Under the pieces are notes generated by a model. That model was not told the origin of the DNA. It saw only the letters and a list, made by a program, of their open reading frames with translations, and searched no databases. A stretch of DNA of 64,000 nucleotides from Phenylobacterium sp. GTDB taxonomy: Bacteria > Pseudomonadota > Alphaproteobacteria > Caulobacterales > Caulobacteraceae. The stretch lies in NCBI RefSeq assembly GCF_025351295.1, contig NZ_JANXWD010000115.1, forward strand, positions 51,666 to 115,665, read 5' to 3'. Positions 1 through 7,873 of this stretch are shown here, piece by piece. The translations under genes and the position numbers were made by a program. Numbering within the stretch: position 1 is the first letter of the stretch; every line of letters starts with the position of its first letter.

Positions 1-647
1 CGGAACAGGTCGAGGACCGCCTCGCCCGAGGCGCCGAAACGGGCCTGGAGCATAACCGGGTGGATCTCCAGCAGCACGTGCGGCTTGTCGCGGTCGAGGA
101 TAGCCAGCGCGCCCATCAGCGCCTTCAGCTCGGCGCCCTCGATGTCCATGCGGATGAAGTCGACGTGATCGAGGCCCTGCTCGGCGCAGAAGGCGTCCAG
201 GGTGATCACAGGCGTCGGCTGGACCTCCATGCCGGCGTCTTCCAGGTCCGGGCGGGCCTGGCCGTTGGGCCTCGTCTCGGCGACATAGGCGTAGGCGCGA
301 CCCATGCGGCCGGAGGTCTTCTTGGGCGTCACCAGCAGCAGTTCGCCGGGCTTGTCGGCGACGGCGGCGTGGATGGCGGTGACCTGCTTGCCCATGCGGT
401 GCCAGGCGATGCCGACCTTCAGCACCGCGAAGGCGAAGGCGGACGGCTCGAAGGCGTAGATCCGCGCCTTGGGGGCCACCTGGGTCATGACGTAGGAGTG
501 GCGGCCGTCGCTGGCGCCCACGTGCAGGCACACCGGCGCGCCCGACAGCAGGTCGGCGAGGTAGGGGGTCTCAGGCTCGTGCTTGGCCCAGCTCTTGTTC
601 CGCCGCCAGGCGCGGAAGGCGTGCCCCAGCACGCGTAGGGATGGCAT
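1..647 (-). CDS. FkbM family methyltransferase (3' end outside window)
   Basis: Not in the ORF track because it runs off the left edge. The minus-strand reading from ATG at 647 gives MPSLRVLGHAFRAWRRNKSW and continues open to base 1. A SAM-binding stretch VCLHVGASDGRHSYVM lies near residue 40, followed by IYAFEPSAFAF; the segment VDFIRMDIEGAELKALMGA near residue 170 is the family hallmark (D-x-EG-x-E). FkbM proteins are SAM-dependent O-methyltransferases, often acting on sugars or secondary metabolites; the substrate here is not predictable. The gene starts 33 bases after the ubiG stop on the same strand, so co-transcription is likely. The C-terminus is missing because of the window edge, not from damage. 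Confidence 0.85.
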   Translation of the reverse strand, partial: MPSLRVLGHAFRAWRRNKSWAKHEPETPYLADLLSGAPVCLHVGASDGRHSYVMTQVAPKARIYAFEPSAFAFAVLKVGIAWHRMGKQVTAIHAAVADKPGELLLVTPKKTSGRMGRAYAYVAETRPNGQARPDLEDAGMEVQPTPVITLDAFCAEQGLDHVDFIRMDIEGAELKALMGALAILDRDKPHVLLEIHPVMLQARFGASGEAVLDLF

Positions 648-680
648 CCAGACTCCGATCTACCCCGCCCCGTCCGCCGC

Positions 681-1433
681 TTACGCCGCGTCGCGGACCA
701 CCGTCATCATGTAGTTCACGTCCGTGTCAGTGGATTCCGTCCATCGGCCGGTGAGCGGGTTGAATACGACGCCGAAGGGGCCATCCACTACGACCGGCGC
801 TTGTGCCAGGAAGTCGCGGACCTCGTCGGGCTTGAGGAACCGGTTCCAATCGTGGGTGCCGATCGGCAGCCAGCGCATGACATATTCGGCGCCGACCTTG
901 GCCAGGGCCAGGGCTTTGAGCGTACGGTTGAGGGTGGCGACGATCATCAGGCCGCCGGGCTTCAGCAGCTGGGCGCAGGCGCGCAGGTAGTCGCCGGGGT
1001 CGGCCACGTGCTCGATCACCTCCATGTTGAGGATCACGTCGAACGGCGGCTCGCCGGCCGCGACCAGGGCCTCGGCGGTGGAGGCGCGGTAGTCGATGAT
1101 GAGGCCCTGTTCGGCAGCGTGGACGCTGGCCGTGCCGACGTTGCGTTCCGAGGCGTCGACGCCGGTGACCTCGAAGCCCAGACGGGTCATCGGCTCGGAC
1201 AGCAGGCCGCCGCCGCAGCCGATGTCCATTAGCCGCAGGCCTTCGAACGGCCGGCGCGCCGTGGGATCACGCTGGAAGTGGTAGAGGGCCTGGTCCCGGA
1301 TGAAGCCCAGTCTTACCGGATTGAACCTGTGCAGCGGCGCGAACTTGCCGCGCGGGTCCCACCACTCGGCGGCGATGCGGGAAAACCGTTCGACCTCGGC
1401 GGGATCGATGGAGGATTTGGCGGTGGCGCTCAT
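681..1433 (-). CDS. ubiG: UbiG, ubiquinone biosynthesis O-methyltransferase
   Basis: 250 residues, the normal length for UbiG, which carries out both O-methylations of the ubiquinone ring (the 2-polyprenyl-6-hydroxyphenol step and the 3-demethylubiquinol step) at the inner membrane. The N-terminal signature [20 protein letters not shown] and the following FNP-x-R are typical of UbiG. The SAM-binding motif [14 protein letters not shown] is at about residues 68-80, and [13 protein letters not shown] follows near 130. The start lies only 2 bases after the stop of the upstream PIN-toxin gene, so the toxin-antitoxin pair and ubiG could share a transcript. Identification is secure. Confidence 0.95.
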   Translation of the reverse strand: MSATAKSSIDPAEVERFSRIAAEWWDPRGKFAPLHRFNPVRLGFIRDQALYHFQRDPTARRPFEGLRLMDIGCGGGLLSEPMTRLGFEVTGVDASERNVGTASVHAAEQGLIIDYRASTAEALVAAGEPPFDVILNMEVIEHVADPGDYLRACAQLLKPGGLMIVATLNRTLKALALAKVGAEYVMRWLPIGTHDWNRFLKPDEVRDFLAQAPVVVDGPFGVVFNPLTGRWTESTDTDVNYMMTVVRDAA

Positions 1434-1435
1434 GC

Positions 1436-1819
1436 TCAGCGTATCAGCACGACTTCCACGCCCAGGTCCAGTTCGGCCCAGGCGCGATCGGCGGTGTAGA
1501 CCGGCAGGCCGAGCCGCTTGCCCAGCGCCAGGCAGGCGCGGTCGCCGAGGGAGAGGCCACGCGAGCGCGTCGCGCGGCGCCAGAGGCCGGCCTGCAAGGC
1601 GTCATCGCCATCAAAGGGCTCGATCACCGCGGCCAGGCGACCAATCATACGCCCGATCGTCGCGTCATCGACGGGCTTATCGCCCAGCTTTTGCGCCACC
1701 TCCGCGAGGTTGACCGCAGAGATGTGAGCTTCGTCCAGGACGTCATGTAGTCGATCGCCACCGGGTTCGTTCCAGAACCAGGTCAGGATCGCTGATGTAT
1801 CGAGCACCGCCCTAGTCAC
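1436..1819 (-). CDS. vapC: PIN-domain toxin, VapC family
   Basis: 127 residues, the usual size for a VapC ribonuclease. The four acidic residues expected of a PIN active site are visible: D7 in VLDTSAIL, E40 in NLAEV, D93 in [12 protein letters not shown] and D111 in YTADRAW. VapC toxins cleave tRNA or rRNA and are held inactive by a cognate antitoxin. The GTG start overlaps the last 8 bases of the upstream antitoxin gene, the standard translational coupling of type II pairs. All catalytic residues are present, so the toxin looks intact. The target RNA cannot be read from sequence. Confidence 0.88.
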   Translation of the reverse strand: MTRAVLDTSAILTWFWNEPGGDRLHDVLDEAHISAVNLAEVAQKLGDKPVDDATIGRMIGRLAAVIEPFDGDDALQAGLWRRATRSRGLSLGDRACLALGKRLGLPVYTADRAWAELDLGVEVVLIR

Positions 1820-2279
1820 CCCACATCTCTCCGGAGTGCCGCTCCGCGATCAGTTCATCTACGATGGACCGCGTCGGGTCGGCATACGGCGCAAGGGCGA
1901 CCTGTATTTTCTTCCATGCAGCTCTGCCGCTCAGGATGATCAGCCGATCCTCCTCGATTTCTGCGATCAGCACACCGCCCGGTCGAGCGCCCAACAAGGC
2001 TTGAACCTCATGCGGCAATCGGACTGACCCATCCGGCTCGACCACAAGTCGACAAATATCCGCAAATGGCGTCGAGGCCTCTGCGACCCCGGCGGGCAAT
2101 TGCGTCGGCGATGGCCCTCGCAGTTTGTCGCCCTCCAGCACATTGCGGACGTGCTGGTAACGCTTCCCAAGAGCTCGGGCGATCTCAGCGCGGGGATATC
2201 CGGCGATGCTAAGCGCCCTGATCTTGTCAGACACCGTCATAGCCGAGGCGATGACGCGTGCACCTTCGACTCGATCCAT
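1812..2279 (-). CDS. AbrB/MazE-type antitoxin with N-terminal HTH
   Basis: The track ORF opens at 2330, but ATG at 2279 is preferred because AAAGGGGCAGG precedes it; this gives 155 residues. Residues about 15-50 (SDKIRALSIAGYPRAEIARA followed by LGKRYQHVRNVL) form a Hin/resolvase-like helix-turn-helix, and residues about 76-115 (LVVEPDGSVRLPHEVQALLG) form a SpoVT/AbrB beta-strand fold. The C-terminal tail should wrap the PIN toxin encoded immediately downstream. As for other antitoxins, autoregulation is expected, and a tandem GATAGGTA repeat lies just upstream. The two-domain HTH plus AbrB layout is longer than a minimal VapB (about 80 residues). Confidence 0.82.
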   Translation of the reverse strand: MDRVEGARVIASAMTVSDKIRALSIAGYPRAEIARALGKRYQHVRNVLEGDKLRGPSPTQLPAGVAEASTPFADICRLVVEPDGSVRLPHEVQALLGARPGGVLIAEIEEDRLIILSGRAAWKKIQVALAPYADPTRSIVDELIAERHSGEMWGD

Positions 2280-2292
2280 GACCTGCCCCTTT

Positions 2293-2315
2293 GATAGGTA
2301 GATAGGTAGGTACCT
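2293..2315. promoter_or_regulatory. Tandem GATAGGTA repeat and AGGTACCT palindrome, possible antitoxin operator
   Basis: GATAGGTA occurs twice back to back and runs into the 8-bp palindrome AGGTACCT. The site lies 14 bases upstream of the antitoxin ATG and about 80 bases upstream of lysC on the other strand. Repeats of this sort in front of a toxin-antitoxin operon are commonly the autorepressor site. This is inference from position and symmetry. Confidence 0.4.
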
Positions 2316-2396
2316 GTCGCGCTCCGTCAATACCGTTGTGCGGCACGGGCGCCGCCGCTAGAACGGCCCGCTTTTGGGCGGAGGGGTCGGCGCGGC

Positions 2397-3644
2397 GTGG
2401 CTCGGCTGGTGATGAAATTCGGCGGCACGTCGGTGGCCGACCTGGAGCGCATCCGGCGGGTGGCGCGGCTCGTGAACGCCGAGGTCCAGGCGGGGCATCA
2501 GGTGGCTGTCGTGGTCTCGGCCATGGCGGGCAAGACCAATGAGCTGGTGGCCTGGACTGACGGGTCGGGCGCGGCGGCGCAGGGGCTGGCGGCCTCCGAC
2601 GACGAATACGACGTGGTGGTGGCGTCGGGCGAGCAGGTGAGCGCCGGGCTGCTGGCCATGACGCTGCGCAATATGGGGACGCCGGCAAGGTCCTGGATGG
2701 GCTGGCAGATCCCGATCATCGCCGACGACAGCCACGGCCGCGCGCGGATCGACGAGATCCAGCCCGAGAAGCTGGGCGCGGCCATGGACGCCGGCGAGGT
2801 CGCGGTGATCGCGGGCTTCCAGGGGGTGACCCGCGACGGGCGCATCGCCACTCTGGGCCGGGGCGGATCGGACACCAGCGCCGTCGCCATCGCCGCCGCG
2901 CTCGGGTGCGGCTGTGACATCTACACCGACGTGGACGGGGTCTACACCACCGACCCGCGGATCGAATCCAAGGCCCGCAAGCTGGCCAAGATCTCCTACG
3001 AGGAGATGCTGGAGATGGCGTCGCTGGGCGCCAAGGTGCTGCAGACCCGCTCGGTCGAGCTCGCCATGGCCTATGGTGTGCCCGTGCGGGTGCTATCGAG
3101 TTTCGTAGAGCCGGGCGAGGCGCCGGGCCAAGGTACGATAGTGTGTGACGAGGAGGAGATCGTGGAGAAGCGCATCGTGAGCGGCGTGGCCTACAGCCGC
3201 GACGAGGCGAAGATCAGCCTCTTCGGTCTGCCGGACCATCCCGGGGTGTCGTCCACCATCTTCGGCGCCCTGGCCGACGCCAACGTCAACGTGGACATGA
3301 TCGTCCAGTCCAAGGCCCGCACCGCCGACACCGCCAACATGGAATTCACGGTCGGCAAGCGTGACGCCCAGCGCGCCGTCGACATCGTGCGATCCGTCCA
3401 ACCCAGCGTCGGCTTCGAGGACGTTCAGGTGAACGACGACGTGGCCAAGGTCTCGGTGATCGGCGTCGGCATGCGCAGCCACACCGGGGTGGCCAAGTCA
3501 ATGTTCCAGGCGCTGGCCGACAAGGGCGTGAACATCCAGGTGATCTCGACCTCGGAGATCAAGATCAGCGTGCTGATCGACGCGGCCTATACGGAACTCG
3601 CGGTGCGGGCGCTGCACGCGGCCTATGGCCTGGACCAACTCTAG
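2397..3644 (+). CDS. lysC: Aspartate kinase (lysine/threonine/methionine and DAP pathway)
   Basis: 415 residues, the class of monofunctional aspartokinase with two C-terminal ACT domains. It phosphorylates aspartate, the first step to lysine, threonine, methionine and meso-diaminopimelate. The kinase start LVMKFGGTSVADLERI holds the nucleotide/aspartate-binding KFGGTS at residues 7-12; RGGSDTSAVAIAAAL follows near 160. ACT domains are seen at GLPDHPGVSSTIFGALADAN (about 278) and VIGVGMRSHTGVAKSMFQAL (about 355), predicting feedback control by lysine and threonine. A GTG start at 2397 is chosen because MARLVMKFGGTS is the usual N-terminus and GGAGGGG lies upstream. The last four bases overlap the convergent darcynin gene. 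Confidence 0.96.
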   Translation: MARLVMKFGGTSVADLERIRRVARLVNAEVQAGHQVAVVVSAMAGKTNELVAWTDGSGAAAQGLAASDDEYDVVVASGEQVSAGLLAMTLRNMGTPARSWMGWQIPIIADDSHGRARIDEIQPEKLGAAMDAGEVAVIAGFQGVTRDGRIATLGRGGSDTSAVAIAAALGCGCDIYTDVDGVYTTDPRIESKARKLAKISYEEMLEMASLGAKVLQTRSVELAMAYGVPVRVLSSFVEPGEAPGQGTIVCDEEEIVEKRIVSGVAYSRDEAKISLFGLPDHPGVSSTIFGALADANVNVDMIVQSKARTADTANMEFTVGKRDAQRAVDIVRSVQPSVGFEDVQVNDDVAKVSVIGVGMRSHTGVAKSMFQALADKGVNIQVISTSEIKISVLIDAAYTELAVRALHAAYGLDQL

Positions 3645-3988
3645 GCGGCCAGGCCCTCCGCCTCGGTGTACTCCAGATACCCGTCCTCGACGGCCGGGAT
3701 GATTTCCAGCACCTCGAAATAGGGCAGGCCCAGGAACGGCGTGTCGCGCAGGGCGTCGATCAGGAAGTAATAGGCGCGCAGGTCGCGGGTCTCGAACACC
3801 GCCACATCCGTCGCCCGGCCGCTGAACGCCTCGGCGTCGTAGAACCGCAGGGCCACCTGCGGGTAGCGCGCGAAGATCGGCTTGATGGTCGCTTCGATGA
3901 AGGCGAAGCGCGCCTCGCGGGTCAGCGCGAGCCAGGCGGGCGAGCTGCGCAGCAGCATGAAGAAGGTGATCTTGGGGGCGTCCGTCAT
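3641..3988 (-). CDS. Darcynin family protein
   Basis: 115 residues matching the small darcynin family by its N-terminus TFFMLLRSSPAWLALTRE and its distinctive YYFLIDALRDTPFLGLPYFE segment. Members are single-domain, cytosolic, of unknown biochemical role, with a ferredoxin-like alpha/beta pattern. The gene is divergent from a TetR regulator with only 66 bases between the start codons; a perfect 12-bp palindrome lies in that gap, so it is very likely the target of that TetR. Its 3' end overlaps lysC by four bases on the opposite strand. The family name is from recognition of the sequence pattern; the function is unknown. Confidence 0.75.
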   Translation of the reverse strand: MTDAPKITFFMLLRSSPAWLALTREARFAFIEATIKPIFARYPQVALRFYDAEAFSGRATDVAVFETRDLRAYYFLIDALRDTPFLGLPYFEVLEIIPAVEDGYLEYTEAEGLAA

Positions 3989-4022
3989 GGCTTTGCTCCA
4001 GGGTTGATATGGCGCAGTATGT

Positions 4023-4034
4023 GAGTAATTACTC
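4023..4034. promoter_or_regulatory. Perfect palindrome GAGTAATTACTC, probable TetR operator
   Basis: A 12-bp perfect inverted repeat in the 66-bp gap between the divergent darcynin and TetR genes, unusually AT-rich for this region. Position and symmetry suit the operator of the adjacent TetR protein acting on both genes. Confidence 0.6.
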
Positions 4035-4054
4035 GCTTTGGATGCTCGCGTTCC

Positions 4055-4651
4055 ATGGACGTCCTCGACCTGCGCAAACGCCCGTCACAGCAGCGGTCTG
4101 CCCGGACCATGGACGTGGTGCTGGAGGCGGCGGCTCAGGTTCTGGAGGCCGGCGGACTCGGCGCGTTCAACACCAATGCGGTGGCGGCACGGGCCGGGGT
4201 GAGCATCGGATCGATCTACCAGTACTTCCCGGGCAAGGACGCGGTGATGGCGGCGCTGATCCGCCTTGAGGCCGCCCGGTTCGAGGCCGAACTCGCCAGG
4301 GCGCTGGAGGCCGCGGCCGACCTGCCCTTGGCTCAGGCGGTGGAGCGGCTGGTCGCCCTGGCCGTGGCCAGCCAGACGGCGCGGCCCAATCTGGCGCGGA
4401 TCCTGGACCTGGAGGAGCGGCGGCTGGGGCTGGAGGCCGAGGTGACCATTCGGTCGCAGACCACCATCGGGCAACTGACGCAGTTCCTGGCGCGGCACGA
4501 CGTGCCGGATCCACAGGTCGCGGCGGGAGATCTGCAGAATCTGGTGCGCGGCATGGTCGACGGCGCGCTCCACGCGGACCCGCATGACCTGACCCGGCGG
4601 ATCGCCCGCGCGGCCATGGGCTATCTGTCAGGACAGGCGGGGGATCCCTGA
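4055..4651 (+). CDS. TetR family transcriptional regulator
   Basis: 198 residues. The N-terminal DNA-binding domain holds the typical TetR helix-turn-helix, with NTNAVAARAGVSIGSIYQYF at about residues 38-57 followed by PGKDAVMAALI. The remainder is the helical ligand-binding and dimerisation domain, too variable to predict a ligand. Start ATG at 4055 gives MDVLDLRKRPSQQRSARTMD, a normal length of arm before the HTH. It is transcribed away from the darcynin gene, and the palindrome at 4023-4034 is the likely binding site, so it probably represses itself and darcynin. Confidence 0.88.
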   Translation: MDVLDLRKRPSQQRSARTMDVVLEAAAQVLEAGGLGAFNTNAVAARAGVSIGSIYQYFPGKDAVMAALIRLEAARFEAELARALEAAADLPLAQAVERLVALAVASQTARPNLARILDLEERRLGLEAEVTIRSQTTIGQLTQFLARHDVPDPQVAAGDLQNLVRGMVDGALHADPHDLTRRIARAAMGYLSGQAGDP

Positions 4652-4732
4652 GGCCCCGAGATTACCTGAGACGTCATTGCCTCGCCGCGATCCGCCGAGC
4701 CACCGTCGGCCACCATCAACCGGAGCGCCGCG

Positions 4733-5152
4733 ATGTCCCACCAATTCCACAAGTTCTGGCTGAAGGTCACGGCCATCGTCGTCGGGTCATTCGGGCCGAT
4801 CTTCTTCCTGGGAACGATGGCCCCGACGCTGGAGCCCGCGCGGCTGACCCTTGATATCCTGAGCTGGCCGATCGACGGCGCGACCACCTATGCGTCCCCT
4901 GACACGCGGTTCCTGTCGGCGTTGACCGGCGGTTTTCTCATGGGCTGGGGGGTCATGATCTGGTGCCTGTCGATGTGGGTCTATGACGCCGCGCCGGAGG
5001 GCGTGCGCCGCTCGGTGCTGACGGGCACGATCGCCTGGTTCCTGCTGGACAGCGCGGGGTCGATCGCGTCCGGCACCCCGTCGAACGCTGCCTTCAATGC
5101 CGTGGTTCTGCTGGTGGCCGTCGGACCGCTGTGGCGACCGGCGAGGACCTGA
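4733..5152 (+). CDS. Hypothetical four-helix membrane protein
   Basis: 139 residues with about four hydrophobic helices: VTAIVVGSFGPIFFLGTM near the N-terminus, LTGGFLMGWGVMIWCLSMWV in the middle, TGTIAWFLLDSAGSIASG and NAAFNAVVLLVAVGPLW near the end. I do not recognise a characterised family; the pattern suggests a small inner-membrane protein. It follows the TetR gene by 81 bases on the same strand but no close coupling is visible. The convergent MFS gene ends 8 bases downstream. GC content and codon use look like the neighbours. Confidence 0.7.
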   Translation: MSHQFHKFWLKVTAIVVGSFGPIFFLGTMAPTLEPARLTLDILSWPIDGATTYASPDTRFLSALTGGFLMGWGVMIWCLSMWVYDAAPEGVRRSVLTGTIAWFLLDSAGSIASGTPSNAAFNAVVLLVAVGPLWRPART

Positions 5153-5160
5153 CGACCCCG

Positions 5161-6549
5161 CTAGGCCCGTTCGGCTGAGCCGGTGAGGCGGAAGGCGGCC
5201 CAGGCGCCGGCGAGGGCAAGCGGGATCACGGCGACGAAGACCCAGATCGTGGCGGCGCGGGCGCTGGCGTCGGTCAGACCCTGCGAGAAGCCGACCACAT
5301 TGGCGGCGACGCCGGAGATCGCCGCGCCGGCCGCCGCGCCGCACTGGCGCACGGCGGTGATGCCCGAGGAGCCGATGGCCTTGTCGTCGTCACGCAGCGC
5401 CATCAGCACGCGCCGGCTCATGAAGGCCCAGGCGAACCCGAACGCCGCGCCCATAAGGCCACCGGCCACCAGCATCCAGACCAGCGGCCCGTCGGCCAGG
5501 GTGAAGGGCAGCATGACCAGGCTGGAAATCAGCAGCAGGGCCCCGATGCGAACCCAGCGGGCGTCCCAGACCGCGCCGGCGCCGGCGACCGCCATGGCGG
5601 TGATTGTCCAAGCCATCGATTCCGCGCCCACCGCGTAGCCGGCCCACAGTGGGGTGAAGCCGCGAGTCTGCTGCAGGATCGCCGGGCCATAGATGGAAAA
5701 GCCCATCGAGGCGGCGGTGAGCGCGAACATCGCCGCATAGCCGGCGCCGACCACCGTCCTGACATCGCCCGCGCGATGGGGCAGCAGGCGCACCCGCAGC
5801 CGATCGTCGAGGCGTACGACCAGGACCAGGATCACCAGGCCGCCGACGACCAGGGCCACGGCGACGGGCAGGTTGGTCACCACATTGGCGACGGCGATGG
5901 CGCCGACGCCCAACCCCAGCACGCCCAGTTGCGCCCAGGGAATGCCCGGACCGCCGCTGGCCCGGCCCGCGCCGCCCAGCAGGAAGGGCGCGGCGAGGCT
6001 GAACAGTCCGGCCTGGGCCGCGAACAGCCAGAACACGTCGCGCCAATGGCCGCCCTCCAGGACCAGGCCGCCGAACAGCGGGCCCAGCACCGTGGCGATG
6101 CCCCACACGAAGGTGACGGCGGCGAACACCCGAGCCAGGTGGCGCTCGGGGAACAGCAGCGCGATGGCGACCATGGCAAAGCCGGAGATCCACCCGGAGC
6201 CCAGGCCCTGGATCAGGCGGCCGGCCAGGAACAGGCCCACATTGGGGGCCATCGCGCTGATGAGACAGCCCGCCACCATCACCAGCCCCGCCACCGCGGT
6301 GGCCGATCGGAGGCCGAACCTTTCCGACAGCCGCCCGGAGCTGGCCCCGGCCAGGATCGCGCCGACGAAATAACCGGCGGTGGCCCAGCTGAAGTAGGCA
6401 TAGCCGCCGAGGTCGGCGCCGACGCTGGGCATGATGGTGGCGGTGACCAGGCTGTCGGCGGCGTTCAACCAGACGCCCAGGCAGATCAGGGCGAAGCGCG
6501 GCAGCCGCCCCTCCGCCAGCAGGTCCGCCCAGCCGGTGGCTTCGTTCAT
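5161..6549 (-). CDS. MFS transporter, DHA2-like (14 predicted helices)
   Basis: About 462 residues of multi-helix membrane protein. Helix 1 has CLGVWLNAADSLVTATIMPS, followed by the motif-A-like loop GRLSERFGLRSATAVAGL and the motif-C-like VWGIATVLGPLFGGLVLEGG, as in drug:H+ antiporters. The number of hydrophobic segments suggests the 14-helix class. It is divergent from a COG2345-type HTH regulator, an arrangement typical for regulated efflux. The ATG at 6549 is preferred over 6567 because the inverted repeat TTGACA-N10-TGTCAA (6551-6572) would otherwise be inside the coding region; the longer start cannot be excluded. The substrate is unknown. Confidence 0.85.
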   Translation of the reverse strand: MNEATGWADLLAEGRLPRFALICLGVWLNAADSLVTATIMPSVGADLGGYAYFSWATAGYFVGAILAGASSGRLSERFGLRSATAVAGLVMVAGCLISAMAPNVGLFLAGRLIQGLGSGWISGFAMVAIALLFPERHLARVFAAVTFVWGIATVLGPLFGGLVLEGGHWRDVFWLFAAQAGLFSLAAPFLLGGAGRASGGPGIPWAQLGVLGLGVGAIAVANVVTNLPVAVALVVGGLVILVLVVRLDDRLRVRLLPHRAGDVRTVVGAGYAAMFALTAASMGFSIYGPAILQQTRGFTPLWAGYAVGAESMAWTITAMAVAGAGAVWDARWVRIGALLLISSLVMLPFTLADGPLVWMLVAGGLMGAAFGFAWAFMSRRVLMALRDDDKAIGSSGITAVRQCGAAAGAAISGVAANVVGFSQGLTDASARAATIWVFVAVIPLALAGAWAAFRLTGSAERA

Positions 6550-6550
6550 T

Positions 6551-6572
6551 TTGACAACTTCAGCCATGTCAA
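6551..6572. promoter_or_regulatory. Inverted repeat TTGACA-N10-TGTCAA between MFS and HTH regulator
   Basis: Perfect 6-bp arms separated by 10 bases, directly upstream of the MFS start. A second symmetric site, ACAATGATTGT (6607-6617), sits 3 bases before the regulator ATG at 6621, and TTGTCAA recurs there. The shared TGTCAA half-site suggests one regulator binds both and controls the divergent pair. Confidence 0.5.
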
Positions 6573-6606
6573 ATTGGCGATAGACCGCGCCTCCGGATTT
6601 TGCAAT

Positions 6607-6617
6607 ACAATGATTGT
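6607..6617. promoter_or_regulatory. ACAATGATTGT symmetric site before the HTH regulator
   Basis: An 11-bp odd-length palindrome (ACAAT-G-ATTGT) immediately before the ATG at 6621. Its downstream edge extends to TTGTCAA, matching the half-site of the 6551-6572 repeat. It probably acts in autoregulation of the downstream gene. Confidence 0.4.
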
Positions 6618-6620
6618 CAA

Positions 6621-7247
6621 ATGCATGCGCCGGCCGACCGCATCCTGTTCCAGCTCAAGACCCGCGGACCGGCGGAGACCCTCGCCCTGGCAGCGGTCCT
6701 GGGGGTCAGCCGGCAGGCCACCCTGCAACATCTGGAGCGCCTCGTCGCCGACGGGCTGGTGGCCCACACCGACGAACGCCGCGGCGTGGGCCGGCCGCGG
6801 CGCACCTGGTCGCTGACCGACATGGCCCAGGTCCGGTTCCCCGACACCCACGCCCAACTGACCCTGGAGATGCTGGACGCCGTCCGCGCCGAGTTCGGGG
6901 AGGACGGGGTCGAACGCCTGGTCGCCCGGCGCGAGCAGGCGACGGTGCGGGCCTATACGACGGCGCTGGCCGGGGCGAAGCGGCTGGAAGCCCGCGTCGC
7001 CCGGCTGGCCGAACTTCGGACGACGGAAGGCTACATGGCCGACTGGACGCCCGACCCTGGCGGCGGCTTCCTTCTCGTGGAAAACCACTGCCCCATCTGC
7101 GCGGCGGCGGCCGCCTGCCAGGGATTCTGCCGCGCCGAACTGCAGGTCTTCCGCGAGGCGCTGGGGCCGGACGTCAGCGTCGAGCGCACCGACCACATCC
7201 TGGCCGGCGCGCGGCGGTGCGCCTATCGGATCAGGCTGGCGGGCTGA
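6621..7247 (+). CDS. HTH transcriptional regulator with C-terminal cysteine cluster (COG2345/SufR-like)
   Basis: 208 residues from ATG 6621; the track TTG at 6600 would read through the palindrome. The N-terminal winged HTH (RILFQLKTRGPAETLALAAV, then SRQATLQHLERLVADGLV) is of the ArsR/DeoR-like kind. The C-terminal region carries C157, C160, C166, C170 and C200 in NHCPICAAAAACQGFCRAEL and ILAGARRCAYRI, the arrangement seen in SufR-type predicted Fe-S sensing regulators. It is divergent from the MFS transporter and likely controls it. Iron-sulfur or metal sensing is inferred from the cysteines; the real ligand is unknown. Confidence 0.82.
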   Translation: MHAPADRILFQLKTRGPAETLALAAVLGVSRQATLQHLERLVADGLVAHTDERRGVGRPRRTWSLTDMAQVRFPDTHAQLTLEMLDAVRAEFGEDGVERLVARREQATVRAYTTALAGAKRLEARVARLAELRTTEGYMADWTPDPGGGFLLVENHCPICAAAAACQGFCRAELQVFREALGPDVSVERTDHILAGARRCAYRIRLAG

Positions 7248-7249
7248 CG

Positions 7250-7789
7250 TCAGGGCGTCTCGGACGCCCGGTCCCGCCCCGGCGTCGCCAGGATCTCCAG
7301 CGCGCCGCGGTAGCCCAGATCGCGCAGGCGCTTCGCGAGGCCGCGCACAGTCTCCACCGGCGGCGCCGTCTCGCGCGTGAAGACGTAGACGTGCTCGATG
7401 CCGGGTTCGGCCGAGATGTACCAGGCGCCGTCCGGATCGATGGCGATGATGCGCATCTCGCGGGTGGGCCGCAGCGGCCCGAGCCGGTAGCGGAAGAGGA
7501 CCGTGGCGTTAAGGCCGGGGTCGCGGACTTCGCCCGACCCTTCGATCGCGCGCTCGGCCGCATCCTGGCGGCCCGGGTGGCAGGATTCGTGGACCGTGAT
7601 CCGGCCCTTGTCGTCGCGGCCATACGCCGTGACCGCCCATTCGCAACCCTTGGTCAGCCCCGCGGGGGTACGCGCCTGCTCGTGCCAGGCGCCGCTGTAG
7701 ACGACGTCCGGCGCGATCGGGCCGACGGCCGGCGGGCCCGGGGTCGCCGCCGCGAGCAGCAGGGCTGCGCCGATCGCCAGTGACGTCAA
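7250..7789 (-). CDS. Secreted lipocalin-like protein
   Basis: 179 residues. The start is TTG at 7789 with a strong AAGGAGG five bases upstream. The N-terminus MTSLAIGAALLLAAATPG is a signal peptide. The mature protein opens with a lipocalin G-x-W element (YSGAWHEQARTP), then GCEWAVTAYGRDDKGRITVH and a partner cysteine in ESCHPG, the layout of bacterial apolipoprotein-D-like lipocalins, whose two cysteines form a disulfide. Lipocalins bind small lipophilic molecules in a beta-barrel. The C-terminal TRETAPPVETVRGLAKRLRD segment fits the family's terminal helix. It converges with the HTH regulator, 2 bases apart. Periplasmic location is inferred. Confidence 0.75.
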   Translation of the reverse strand: MTSLAIGAALLLAAATPGPPAVGPIAPDVVYSGAWHEQARTPAGLTKGCEWAVTAYGRDDKGRITVHESCHPGRQDAAERAIEGSGEVRDPGLNATVLFRYRLGPLRPTREMRIIAIDPDGAWYISAEPGIEHVYVFTRETAPPVETVRGLAKRLRDLGYRGALEILATPGRDRASETP

Positions 7790-7873
7790 GGAGGCCTCCT
7801 TCAGGGTTGCGCGTCCACCATCCGGAGGCGGGGCGTCGCCGTCAACGCCTCCGCCGCCTCGCGGTCGCTACCC

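Noticed and set aside
60-638. 192-residue plus-strand ORF at the window start
   Set aside because: Antisense shadow of the FkbM methyltransferase; Gln/His/Val-rich low-complexity composition typical of antisense frames in GC-rich DNA.
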